Assembly: GCA_023424215.1 (NCBI GenBank)
Contig: JAFAEC010000167.1
Location: forward strand, 1 to 12,222
Length of the DNA: 12,222 bases
Direction of reading: 5' to 3'
From: Pseudomonadota bacterium
GTDB taxonomy: Bacteria; Pseudomonadota; Alphaproteobacteria; Caulobacterales; Caulobacteraceae
The notes beneath the pieces are model-generated. The model ran no database searches and had not been told where the DNA came from. It was given only the letters and a program-made list of their open reading frames with translations. The position numbers were made by a program, and so were the translations under genes. This document shows, in pieces, positions 6,522 through 12,222 of the stretch (position 1 is its first letter; each line of letters opens with the position of its first letter).

Positions 6522-8071
6522 GCCGGCGGCAGGGGACGGCAGGTGGGGGCTTCCTCGCCGGGCAGGCCGTAGCCGCCGAAGCGCATGTCCTCGGGGTCCG
6601 CCGGGGCGTAACCGGGCAGGTCGCCGTCGCCGACCTCCTGGCGCAGCTTCTCCAGCCGCTCCTTCAGCCGGGCCTCCTCGGCGGCGTACCGGGGACGGCC
6701 GGCGAGGTTGGTCTGCTCGTTCGGGTCCGACTGCAGGTCGTACAGCTCCCACTCGTCGGCCAGCTCCCAGTGTATCAGCTTCCAGCGGAGGTCGCGGACG
6801 CCGCGGTGCGGGCGGACGCAGTGGGCGGCGGGGAATTCGAAATACTGGTAGAGGAAGTCCTGGCGCCAGTCGGCGGGGACCTGTCCGGCGACCACGCCCT
6901 TCCAGCTGCGGCCGTGCATGTGCGGGTCGCGCTCCAGCCCGGCGTAGTCGAGGAAGGTCGGGGCCACGTCGACGTTCAGCACCATCTGGTCGCGGTTGAC
7001 CTGTCCGGGCGCGATCGCGGCGGGGTGGCGGACGAGGAAGGGCACCTTGATCGACTGTTCGTACATCAGCCGCTTGTCGAACATGCCGTGGTCGCCGAGG
7101 AACATGCCGTTGTCCGTGGTGTAGACCACGACGGTGTTCTCGCTCAGGCCCTCGGCGTCGAGCAGGTCCAGCATCTTGCCGACGTTCTCGTCGACGCCCA
7201 GCAGGACCCGGTAATAGTCCTTGATGAAGTGCTGGTAGTTGAGCCGGGCGCGTTCCTCGACGGGCATGTCGGCGCGGACGCCGCGGTTGCGGTAGTCGGG
7301 CATGTCGGCGATCAGCAGGTCGGCGGCGCGGATGGCGCGGGGCCGGTCGGCGATGTCTTCCATGAAGGTGGGCGGCGGCGGGATGTCGACATCGGCGAAG
7401 GCGTTGCGGAAACGCTCGGCCGGCTCCCAGCCGCGGTGCGGGGCCTTGAACTGGAACAGCAGGGCGAAGGGCGAATCCTTCGGCCGGTGGCGGACGAACT
7501 CCCGGGCCAGCTCGCCGATGACGTCGTCGGTGTGGCCCTGGCCGCGGCTGCGCACGCCGTTCACATCCATGGGCGGGTTGAAGTACTGGCCCTGGCCCGG
7601 AAGGACGGCGGAGTAGTCATAGCCCTGCGGCGGCGTGTTGACGTGCCACTTGCCGACGACGCCGGTGTGGTAGCCGGCCTTGCGCAGCATCAGCGGCCAG
7701 GTCGCATCGTGGTTGAGCAGCGGCTCGTTGTTGAAGTTCGACTCGGCGCCGTTGGTGACCATGCCGTGGGCGTGGGAGTAGAGGCCGGTCAGGTAGGTGG
7801 CGCGGCTGGGCAGGCACAGGGAGTTGGTGACGAAGGCGTTCTCGAAACGCACGCCGCCGGCCCCCAGCCGATCGAGATTCGGCGTTTGCAGAATCTGGTT
7901 GCCGTAGGCCGACATGGCCGACTGGGCGTGGTCGTCGGTCATGATGAAGATGATGTTGGTGCGGCCGCGGCCCGATGCGCGGGCGGCCGGGCCGGTGGCG
8001 CAGCCCGCGGCGGCGAGGGCGGCCATGCCGGTCATGCCCTGCAGCAGGCGGCGGCGGTGGGGCGTGGTCAT
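6518..8071 (-). CDS. Secreted or lipid-anchored sulfatase (arylsulfatase family, formylglycine type)
   Basis: The 517-residue product hydrolyses sulfate esters; the substrate cannot be read from the sequence. The N-terminus, MTTPHRRRLLQGM followed by an Ala-rich stretch ending GCATG, looks like a Tat-type signal with a possible lipobox cysteine at 24. Metal-binding residues appear in FIMTDDHAQ (43-50). The signature NSLCLPSRATYLTG (83-96) carries Cys86, the residue converted to formylglycine in Cys-type sulfatases. Further motifs are GVVGKWHV (137-144), FKAPHRGW (208-215), TTDNGMFLGDHG (318-329) and YDLQSDPNEQTNLAG near the C-terminus. The frame extends upstream to 8299 but without a signal peptide. 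GGAGGAG just before position 8077 suits the ATG at 8071 better than the ATG at 8077. No formylglycine-generating enzyme gene is nearby. The gene converges on the sigma factor gene, sharing CTAG at 6518-6521, and diverges from thiG. Confidence 0.92.
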   Translation of the reverse strand: MTTPHRRRLLQGMTGMAALAAAGCATGPAARASGRGRTNIIFIMTDDHAQSAMSAYGNQILQTPNLDRLGAGGVRFENAFVTNSLCLPSRATYLTGLYSHAHGMVTNGAESNFNNEPLLNHDATWPLMLRKAGYHTGVVGKWHVNTPPQGYDYSAVLPGQGQYFNPPMDVNGVRSRGQGHTDDVIGELAREFVRHRPKDSPFALLFQFKAPHRGWEPAERFRNAFADVDIPPPPTFMEDIADRPRAIRAADLLIADMPDYRNRGVRADMPVEERARLNYQHFIKDYYRVLLGVDENVGKMLDLLDAEGLSENTVVVYTTDNGMFLGDHGMFDKRLMYEQSIKVPFLVRHPAAIAPGQVNRDQMVLNVDVAPTFLDYAGLERDPHMHGRSWKGVVAGQVPADWRQDFLYQYFEFPAAHCVRPHRGVRDLRWKLIHWELADEWELYDLQSDPNEQTNLAGRPRYAAEEARLKERLEKLRQEVGDGDLPGYAPADPEDMRFGGYGLPGEEAPTCRPLPPA

Positions 8072-8119
8072 GAGCATCTCCTCCCGGCGGCCGGCGCCGC
8101 TCTCCGCGCCAAGCATGCA

Positions 8120-8143
8120 GGCCGTGTAACCGCTTACAAGGCC
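8120..8143. promoter_or_regulatory. LacI-type operator candidate between the sulfatase gene and thiG
   Basis: TGTAACCGCTTACA (8125-8138) is a near-perfect dyad, extended by GGCC on both sides after one spacer base (8120-8123 and 8140-8143). The AACCGCTT core around a central CG is characteristic of LacI/GalR-family operators. It lies about 50-70 bases upstream of the sulfatase start and 70-95 bases upstream of thiG. The sulfatase gene, likely a catabolic gene, is the more plausible target. No LacI-family gene is in the window. Confidence 0.5.
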
Positions 8144-8213
8144 CGTAACGAAATGTTGGCCGCGACCTTCGCGCCCTTTCGCGGACGCCGGGTCCGGGTC
8201 TAGAAGCCGGGCC

Positions 8214-9005
8214 ATGAGCGCCCAGACCGACACCGCTTCCGACACCTGGACCGTCGCCGGACGGACCTTCTCCAGCCGGCTGATTGTCGGCACCGGCAAG
8301 TACGCGACCTATCAGCAGAACGCCGAGGCGGCCGAGGCGGCGGGGGCGGAGATCGTCACCGTGGCGCTGCGCCGGGTGAACCTGTCCGATCCGTCGCAGC
8401 CGATGCTGGTGGATTACGTGAAGCCGGACCGCTTCACCTTCCTGCCCAATACGGCGGGCTGCTTCACCGGCGAGGACGCGGTCAGGACCCTGCGGCTGGC
8501 GCGAGAGGCCGGCGGCTGGGATCTGGTCAAGCTGGAGGTGCTGTCCGACACCGCGCACCTGTATCCGGACATGGTCGAGACGCTCAGGGCGCTGGACCTG
8601 CTGGTCAAGGACGGCTTCGACGTCATGGTCTACTGCACCGACGACGTGGTCATGGCCAGGCGGCTGGAAGAGGCCGGGGCGGCGGCGATCATGCCGGCGG
8701 CGGCGCCGATCGGCTCGGGGCTGGGCATCCAGAACCGGGTCAACATCCGGCTGATCGTCGAACAGGCGAAGGTGCCCGTGCTGGTCGACGCCGGGGTGGG
8801 CACGCCGTCGGACGCCACCCTGGCCATGGAGCTGGGCTGCGACGCGGTGCTGATGAACACCGCCATCGCCGGGGCGAAGGACCCGATCCGCATGGCCCGG
8901 GCGATGAAGCACGCGGTCATCGCCGGGCGTGAGGGCTATCTGTCCGGGCGGATGCCGAGGCGGATGTACGCCAGCGCCAGCTCGCCGATGGCCGGGCTGA
9001 TCTGA
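8214..9005 (+). CDS. thiG: Thiazole synthase ThiG
   Basis: ThiG, a TIM-barrel enzyme, builds the thiazole phosphate ring of thiamine from 1-deoxy-D-xylulose 5-phosphate, dehydroglycine and the sulfur carried by ThiS. The 263-residue product has the usual order of motifs: SRLIVGTGKY (21-30), TVALRRVN (49-56), LPNTAGC (77-83), VKLEVL with Schiff-base Lys106 (105-110), IMPAAAPIGSGLGI (159-172), VLVDAGVGTPSDA (189-201) and VLMNTAIAGAKDP (212-224). The usual MPLG or MPLA is MPAA here. No strong ribosome binding site precedes the ATG at 8214. TCTAGAAG at 8199-8206 resembles a -10 box and would give an almost leaderless message, but this is weak. The gene diverges from the sulfatase gene and is separated from thiS by three other genes. 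Its stop codon overlaps the first unit of a downstream repeat. Confidence 0.97.
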   Translation: MSAQTDTASDTWTVAGRTFSSRLIVGTGKYATYQQNAEAAEAAGAEIVTVALRRVNLSDPSQPMLVDYVKPDRFTFLPNTAGCFTGEDAVRTLRLAREAGGWDLVKLEVLSDTAHLYPDMVETLRALDLLVKDGFDVMVYCTDDVVMARRLEEAGAAAIMPAAAPIGSGLGIQNRVNIRLIVEQAKVPVLVDAGVGTPSDATLAMELGCDAVLMNTAIAGAKDPIRMARAMKHAVIAGREGYLSGRMPRRMYASASSPMAGLI

Positions 9006-9078
9006 GCGGACGGAGCGGACTAAAAAACACAGTCCGATGCGTCCGATGTGTCCGCGTCGAGTTCAATGAATTCAACGG
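9004..9078. repeat. Facing arrays of 9-base repeats directly after thiG
   Basis: Two copies of GAGCGGAC(G/T) (9004-9012 and 9013-9021) start inside the thiG stop codon. After an A-rich spacer (9022-9030) come three reverse-orientation copies: AGTCCGATG (9031-9039), CGTCCGATG (9040-9048) and the shortened TGTCCGCG (9049-9056). A second 9-base pair follows, GTTCAATGA and ATTCAACGG (9061-9078). The facing arrays can fold into a hairpin with stem CGGACT/AGTCCG and could end the thiG transcript, although no T-tract follows. Confidence 0.6.
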
Positions 9079-9285
9079 GTGAAGGGTTTGCGCCCGGATA
9101 GAATGAGGCGGACTGTCCTCCGGGTGAAACGCGGCTCCTGATCGGAGCGGCGGGGGTGCGATTGTCAAAGACCGGGGGGCAGGGAAGCATGCCGATGCGT
9201 CAGAAGCGGACGTGGGGGCGCGTGAGGGGCGCTGCTCCGGACGCCGGCGCCGCCCCCTCCTGATCGTCGCTGCGCGTCGATCGGT
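9079..9285. other. Non-coding part of the thiG-serS gap, no clear feature
   Basis: I see no convincing gene here. There are only short hairpins, such as GCTCC/GGAGC around 9134-9148, and a GGAC-T-GTCC dyad near 9110. Frames open on either strand have no recognisable product and run into the neighbouring repeats. It may be decayed repeat sequence. Confidence 0.4.
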
Positions 9286-9383
9286 CCTCCCCATTCGCCT
9301 GCGCTCATGGGGAGGTAAGTCGGCAGACGCTCACCTCCCCATCGGAGACGGGGAGGGGGACCGCCCGCTTGGCGGAATCCGCC
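9286..9383. repeat. Multi-hairpin intergenic repeat (CCTCCCC/GGGGAGG type)
   Basis: Successive stem-loops are CCTCCCCAT (9286-9294) with ATGGGGAGG (9307-9315), then CCTCCCC (9334-9340) with GGGGAGG (9350-9356), then CCGCC-CGCTT-GGCGG (9361-9375), overlapped by GGCGGA-A-TCCGCC (9371-9383). Strings of this type are, from memory, a common intergenic repeat in Caulobacter and Brevundimonas genomes; copies elsewhere in this genome cannot be checked here. The element ends just before serS. Confidence 0.65.
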
Positions 9384-9397
9384 GCCGGGGCTAGGAC
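9369..9397 (+). promoter_or_regulatory. Candidate housekeeping promoter for serS
   Basis: TTGGCGG (9369-9375), 14 bases, then GCTAGGAC (9390-9397). This matches the Caulobacter housekeeping consensus TTGACGS-N10-14-GCTANAWC with one mismatch in each box. The start of transcription would fall near 9405, about 20 bases before the serS ATG. The -35 box is the right arm of the last hairpin of the repeat at 9286-9383. Confidence 0.5.
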
Positions 9398-9423
9398 AGC
9401 GGCTCGTTTCCGAGAGACCCGCC

Positions 9424-10716
9424 ATGCACGACATCCGCGCCATCCGTGACAATCCCGACGCCTTCGTCGCGGGGTGGTCGTCGCGCGGGGTCGAGGACGC
9501 GCGAGCGGTGGTCGACGAGCTGCTGCGGCTGGACCGGGAGCTGCGCGCGGCGCAGACGGCGGGACAGGACGGCTTGGCGAAGCGCAACGCGGCATCCAAG
9601 GCCATCGGCGCGGCCATGGGCCGGAAAGACATGGCCGAGGCCGAGCGGTTGAAGGCCGAGGTCGAGAGCCTGAAGGGCGAGATCGCGGCGGCCGAGGCGA
9701 CCGAGCGGGAGGTCGGGGCGAAGCTGCGCGACCTGCTGGCGGCGCAGAAGAACCTGGCGGCGGACGACGTGCCGGACGGCGAGGACGAAAGCGCCAACGT
9801 CGAGGTGAGCCGGTGGGGCGAGCCGCGCCGGAGCGGCCCGGCCAAGGATCACGCCGATCTGGGCGAGGCGCTGGGGTTGCTCGATTTCGAGGCGGCGGCG
9901 CGGATGTCGGGCGCGCGCTTCGCGGTGCTGAAGGGCGGGCTGGCGCGGCTGGAGCGGGCCATCGGCCAGTTCATGCTGGACGTGCAGACCGGCGAGCACG
10001 GCTATCTGGAGGTCAATCCGCCGCTTCTGGTCAACGACGCGGCGGCCTACGGCACCGACAAGCTGCCGAAATTCGCCGACGATCTGTTCCGCACGACCGA
10101 CGGCCGGTGGCTGATCCCCACCGCCGAGGTGTCGCTGACCGCGACGGTGATGGGCCAGCAACTGCCCGAGAGCGAGCTGAAGACGCCGATCCGCATGACG
10201 GCTTTGACCGCCTGCTTCCGCGCCGAGGCGGGGTCGGCGGGGCGCGATACCCGCGGGCTGATCCGGCAGCACCAGTTCTACAAGGTCGAGCTGGTCTCCA
10301 TCACCCGGCCGGAGGACTCCGACGCCGAGCACGAGCGGATGGTGGGCTGCGCTGAGGCCATCCTGCAGAAGCTGGAGCTGCCCTACCGCAAGGTGCTGCT
10401 GTGCAAGGGCGACATGGGCTTCGGCGCCCGTAAGACCTACGACCTCGAGGTCTGGCTGCCGTCGCAGGACACCTACCGCGAGATCAGCAGCTGCTCGAAC
10501 TGCGGCGACTTCCAGGCCCGGCGCATGGACGCGCGGTTCAAGCGCGACGGCGAGAAGAAGACCGAGTTCGTGCACACCCTGAACGGCTCGGGCCTGGCGG
10601 TCGGTCGCACGCTTGTCGCCATTCTGGAGAACTATCAGCAGGACGACGGATCGATCCGCGTGCCCGCGGCGCTGATTCCCTGGATGGGCGGCGTCGAGCG
10701 GATCGCCGCCGGCTGA
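9424..10716 (+). CDS. serS: Seryl-tRNA synthetase
   Basis: SerRS charges tRNA-Ser (and tRNA-Sec where present) with serine in the cytoplasm. The 430-residue length is typical. The N-terminal arm (about 27-105) is rich in Glu, Ala, Lys and Leu and forms the long coiled coil that grips the tRNA. The class II catalytic core shows LIPTAEVSLT (230-239, the TAE serine-binding loop), motif 2 around TACFRAEAGSAGRDTRG (262-278) followed by IRQHQFYKVE, EISSCSNCGDFQARRM, and motif 3 NGSGLAVGRTLVAILE (387-402, with Arg395). No key residue is missing. The ATG at 9424 gives the usual start MHDIRAIRDNPDAF. The small lipoprotein gene follows after 20 bases and is probably cotranscribed. Confidence 0.98.
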   Translation: MHDIRAIRDNPDAFVAGWSSRGVEDARAVVDELLRLDRELRAAQTAGQDGLAKRNAASKAIGAAMGRKDMAEAERLKAEVESLKGEIAAAEATEREVGAKLRDLLAAQKNLAADDVPDGEDESANVEVSRWGEPRRSGPAKDHADLGEALGLLDFEAAARMSGARFAVLKGGLARLERAIGQFMLDVQTGEHGYLEVNPPLLVNDAAAYGTDKLPKFADDLFRTTDGRWLIPTAEVSLTATVMGQQLPESELKTPIRMTALTACFRAEAGSAGRDTRGLIRQHQFYKVELVSITRPEDSDAEHERMVGCAEAILQKLELPYRKVLLCKGDMGFGARKTYDLEVWLPSQDTYREISSCSNCGDFQARRMDARFKRDGEKKTEFVHTLNGSGLAVGRTLVAILENYQQDDGSIRVPAALIPWMGGVERIAAG

Positions 10717-10736
10717 ACGAAACGGAAGGGATGAGA

Positions 10737-11129
10737 ATGCGGACGCTTGCGATCTTGACCGGGGCGCTGGCCCTGTCGGCCTGCGGGACCATGGGCGGGG
10801 AAACGGCGCCGCCGCCGGTCGGGCTGGACCTGTCGGGCGGGACCTTCACCGGCTGGGTGCGGGTGACCGGCGAGGAGTTCCAGCTGTTCGCCGAGCAGCG
10901 CGACCTGCGCAATCCGGGCTCGCGGGCCTGTGTGAGCGGGGCCTTGCCGCGGAACGCCCAGAGGGCCGCGGGCGACATCTCCGGTTCGCAGGTTCAGTTC
11001 TTCGGCCGGACGCTGGCGTGGAGCGAGCGCAACCAGACGCAGAGCCACGACTGGCAGGGCTCGAACATCGTCAACGGCTGCCGCAAGGACGTGGTCATCC
11101 TCGCCGACCGGGTTGAGGTGGTGCGGTAG
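10737..11129 (+). CDS. Small predicted lipoprotein of unknown function
   Basis: The 130-residue product starts MRTLAILTGALALSACGTMG, a clear lipoprotein signal peptide with lipobox LSAC, so Cys16 would be lipidated and the protein anchored in the cell envelope. The mature part has a Gly/Pro-rich segment and then about 95 residues with GTFTGWVRVTGEEFQLF (from 36), two further cysteines (65 and 115) that could form a disulfide, and a beta-rich C-terminus (DVVILADRVEVVR). I do not recognise the family. GGAAGGG (10724-10730) fits the ATG at 10737; the in-frame ATG at 10731 directly touches that box and is less likely. It lies 20 bases after serS and is followed by the inverted-repeat element. Confidence 0.8.
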   Translation: MRTLAILTGALALSACGTMGGETAPPPVGLDLSGGTFTGWVRVTGEEFQLFAEQRDLRNPGSRACVSGALPRNAQRAAGDISGSQVQFFGRTLAWSERNQTQSHDWQGSNIVNGCRKDVVILADRVEVVR

Positions 11130-11158
11130 GATCTGTCCTTGGGTCGGCGTATGCGGCA

Positions 11159-11351
11159 GGCGTCGCTGGTTCATCACAAAGGACACAAAGGACCACAAAG
11201 GGCACGAAGAGGCCGGTTCCTTCTGCGGCGCCCGCAGGGCGACGCCTCAGGATCGATTGCGGGCCTGCGGCCCGCGGGCAGCGGAGACAGGCTCGCTCCC
11301 TTCGTGTTCTTCGTGACTCCTTCGTGTCCTTTGTGATGAACCAGCAGCGCC
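11159..11351. repeat. 193-base inverted-repeat element with 9-base units in both arms
   Basis: Each arm holds four 9-base units. The left arm is CACAAAGGA (11175-11183), CACAAAGGA (11184-11192), one extra base, CACAAAGGG (11194-11202) and CACGAAGAG (11203-11211). The right arm, read on the other strand, is CACAAAGGA, CACGAAGGA, two extra bases, CACGAAGAA and CACGAAGGG (11335-11298). The outer ends, 11165-11192 and 11318-11345, pair with one mismatch over 28 bases and continue weakly to 11159 and 11351. The loop holds two smaller hairpins: CTGCGG/CCGCAG (11223-11237) and GCGGGCC/GGCCCGC (11259-11275). There is no coding content. It resembles a non-autonomous dispersed repeat; no target duplication was identified. 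Confidence 0.8.
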
Positions 11352-11424
11352 GGTCTCGTCGCCGCCTCTCGCCGATTGCTTTTTTCGGGTGCGCCTCGCC
11401 GGGCTTCGGACTAGTCAGACGGCC

Positions 11425-12216
11425 ATGCGAATCCTGCTGACCAACGACGACGGGATCGAGGCCGAGGGGCTCGAGTGCCTCGAGCGGATCGCGCGCACCC
11501 TGTCGGACGACGTGTGGGTCTGCGCGCCCCAGGTGGAGCAGTCGGGCAAGGGGCGGGGCATCACCCTGACCGAGCCCCTGCGGGTCAACCGTCTGGGCGA
11601 GCGGCGCTTCGCCGTGACCGGCACGCCGACCGACTGCGTGGTGCTGGCGGTCAACGACCTGATGCCGGAGAAGCCGGACCTGGTGCTGTCGGGGGTCAAC
11701 CGCGGCCACAACGTCGGCGAGGACTGCTCCTATTCGGGCACGGTGGCGGGGGCGCTGCAGGGCATGGCCTTCGGCATCCGCTCGATCGCCCTGAGCCAGA
11801 GCCTGGAGCGGTTCCACGATGAGGTGCGGGCCCACTGGGAGACCGCCGAGGCTTTCGCGCCGGGCATCATCGAGCGGCTTCTGGAGCAGCCGTGGCAGTC
11901 GGGGGTGGTGATGAACCTCAACTTCCCGGCCCTGCCGCCCGCCCTGGTCAAGGAGGTCGAGGTGACCCGCCAGGGCTTCCGCGACATCGGCGAGATGCAC
12001 GCGGTGCGGCGCACCGACCTGCGCGGGCGCGACTACTACTGGATGAGCTTCCGCGGGACGAAGCAGGAGCACGCCGACGGCACCGACCTGCGCGCCATGG
12101 ACGAGGGTCGGATCTCGGTGACGCCGCTGCACATCGACCTGACCCACATGCCGAGCGTCAACGACCTGAAGGGGATGCTGGGCGGGGCGCCGCCGAAGGC
12201 GAGGGCGGCGGCGTGA
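11425..12216 (+). CDS. surE: 5'-nucleotidase SurE
   Basis: SurE is a metal-dependent phosphatase of nucleoside 5'- and 3'-monophosphates, linked to stationary-phase survival. The 263-residue product starts MRILLTNDDGIEAEGL, where Asn7, Asp8 and Asp9 belong to the metal site. It continues with APQVEQSGKGRGITL (Ser40), VTGTPTDCV (64-72) and LSGVNRGHNVGEDCSYSGT (88-106, with metal ligand Asn92). An in-frame GTG at 11389 would add 12 residues before the conserved start, so the ATG at 11425 is preferred. No strong ribosome binding site is seen. The last bases of the window (GTGAGGGCGG, from 12213) allow a following gene to start at a GTG overlapping the surE stop, but too little is shown to say. 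The inverted-repeat element ends 73 bases before the start. Confidence 0.96.
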   Translation: MRILLTNDDGIEAEGLECLERIARTLSDDVWVCAPQVEQSGKGRGITLTEPLRVNRLGERRFAVTGTPTDCVVLAVNDLMPEKPDLVLSGVNRGHNVGEDCSYSGTVAGALQGMAFGIRSIALSQSLERFHDEVRAHWETAEAFAPGIIERLLEQPWQSGVVMNLNFPALPPALVKEVEVTRQGFRDIGEMHAVRRTDLRGRDYYWMSFRGTKQEHADGTDLRAMDEGRISVTPLHIDLTHMPSVNDLKGMLGGAPPKARAAA

Positions 12217-12222
12217 GGGCGG

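Noticed and set aside
6770..8203. Long plus-strand open frame (477 codons) opposite the sulfatase gene
   Set aside because: Composition is Val/Gly/Ala/His rich without motifs, while the opposite strand holds a complete sulfatase with its active-site signature.
11165..11345. CRISPR-like array of CACAAAGGA units
   Set aside because: The units are 9 bases long with almost no spacers and are arranged in two facing sets; no cas gene is near.
11380..11385. Run of six T before surE as an intrinsic terminator
   Set aside because: No stable GC stem lies immediately upstream in the right position; the large element's arms end about 30 bases before it.

Overview
The window looks like chromosomal DNA of a high-GC alphaproteobacterium, most likely in Caulobacterales (Brevundimonas or Caulobacter type). 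The evidence is an NDUFA12-type complex I subunit followed by a DUF2155 protein, the order aroQ-accB-accC-aat, a serS to surE stretch, very high GC at third codon positions, and promoter-like elements that fit the Caulobacter housekeeping consensus. No phage, plasmid, CRISPR or transposase gene is visible. Most genes are core metabolism; the interest lies in regulation and in the repeats between genes.

Layout. Bases 1-423 hold the 5' part of an unrecognised minus-strand gene that runs off the left edge. Divergent from it, on plus, are an NDUFA12-type gene and a DUF2155 gene that overlap by 4 bases. Next comes a minus-strand operon, aroQ-accB-accC-aat: the shikimate-pathway dehydroquinase, the two biotin-handling subunits of acetyl-CoA carboxylase, and the leucyl/phenylalanyl-tRNA-protein transferase. 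The 3' end of aat overlaps the DUF2155 gene. Divergent from aroQ are thiS, folE and an ECF sigma factor gene (plus). They converge on a secreted or lipid-anchored sulfatase (minus), which is in turn divergent from thiG (plus). Then come a repeat-rich 418-base gap, serS, a small lipoprotein gene, a large inverted-repeat element and surE.

Regulation. The best observation is a pair of near-identical promoter-like sites, GGGAACC-N15-CATC(G/C)AAC. One lies before folE and the other before the sigma factor gene, with identical spacing. This suggests that the sigma factor activates its own gene and the GTP cyclohydrolase gene beside it. A LacI-type dyad lies between the sulfatase and thiG. thiS and thiG, which act together in thiazole synthesis, are split by about 3.2 kb holding folE, the sigma factor gene and the sulfatase.

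Repeats. Two gaps carry facing arrays of 9-base units (9004-9078 and 11159-11351), each sitting just after a gene. A third repeat, built from CCTCCCC/GGGGAGG stems (9286-9383), ends in a hairpin that appears to supply the -35 box of serS. Everything here comes from reading the sequence alone; no database search was run.
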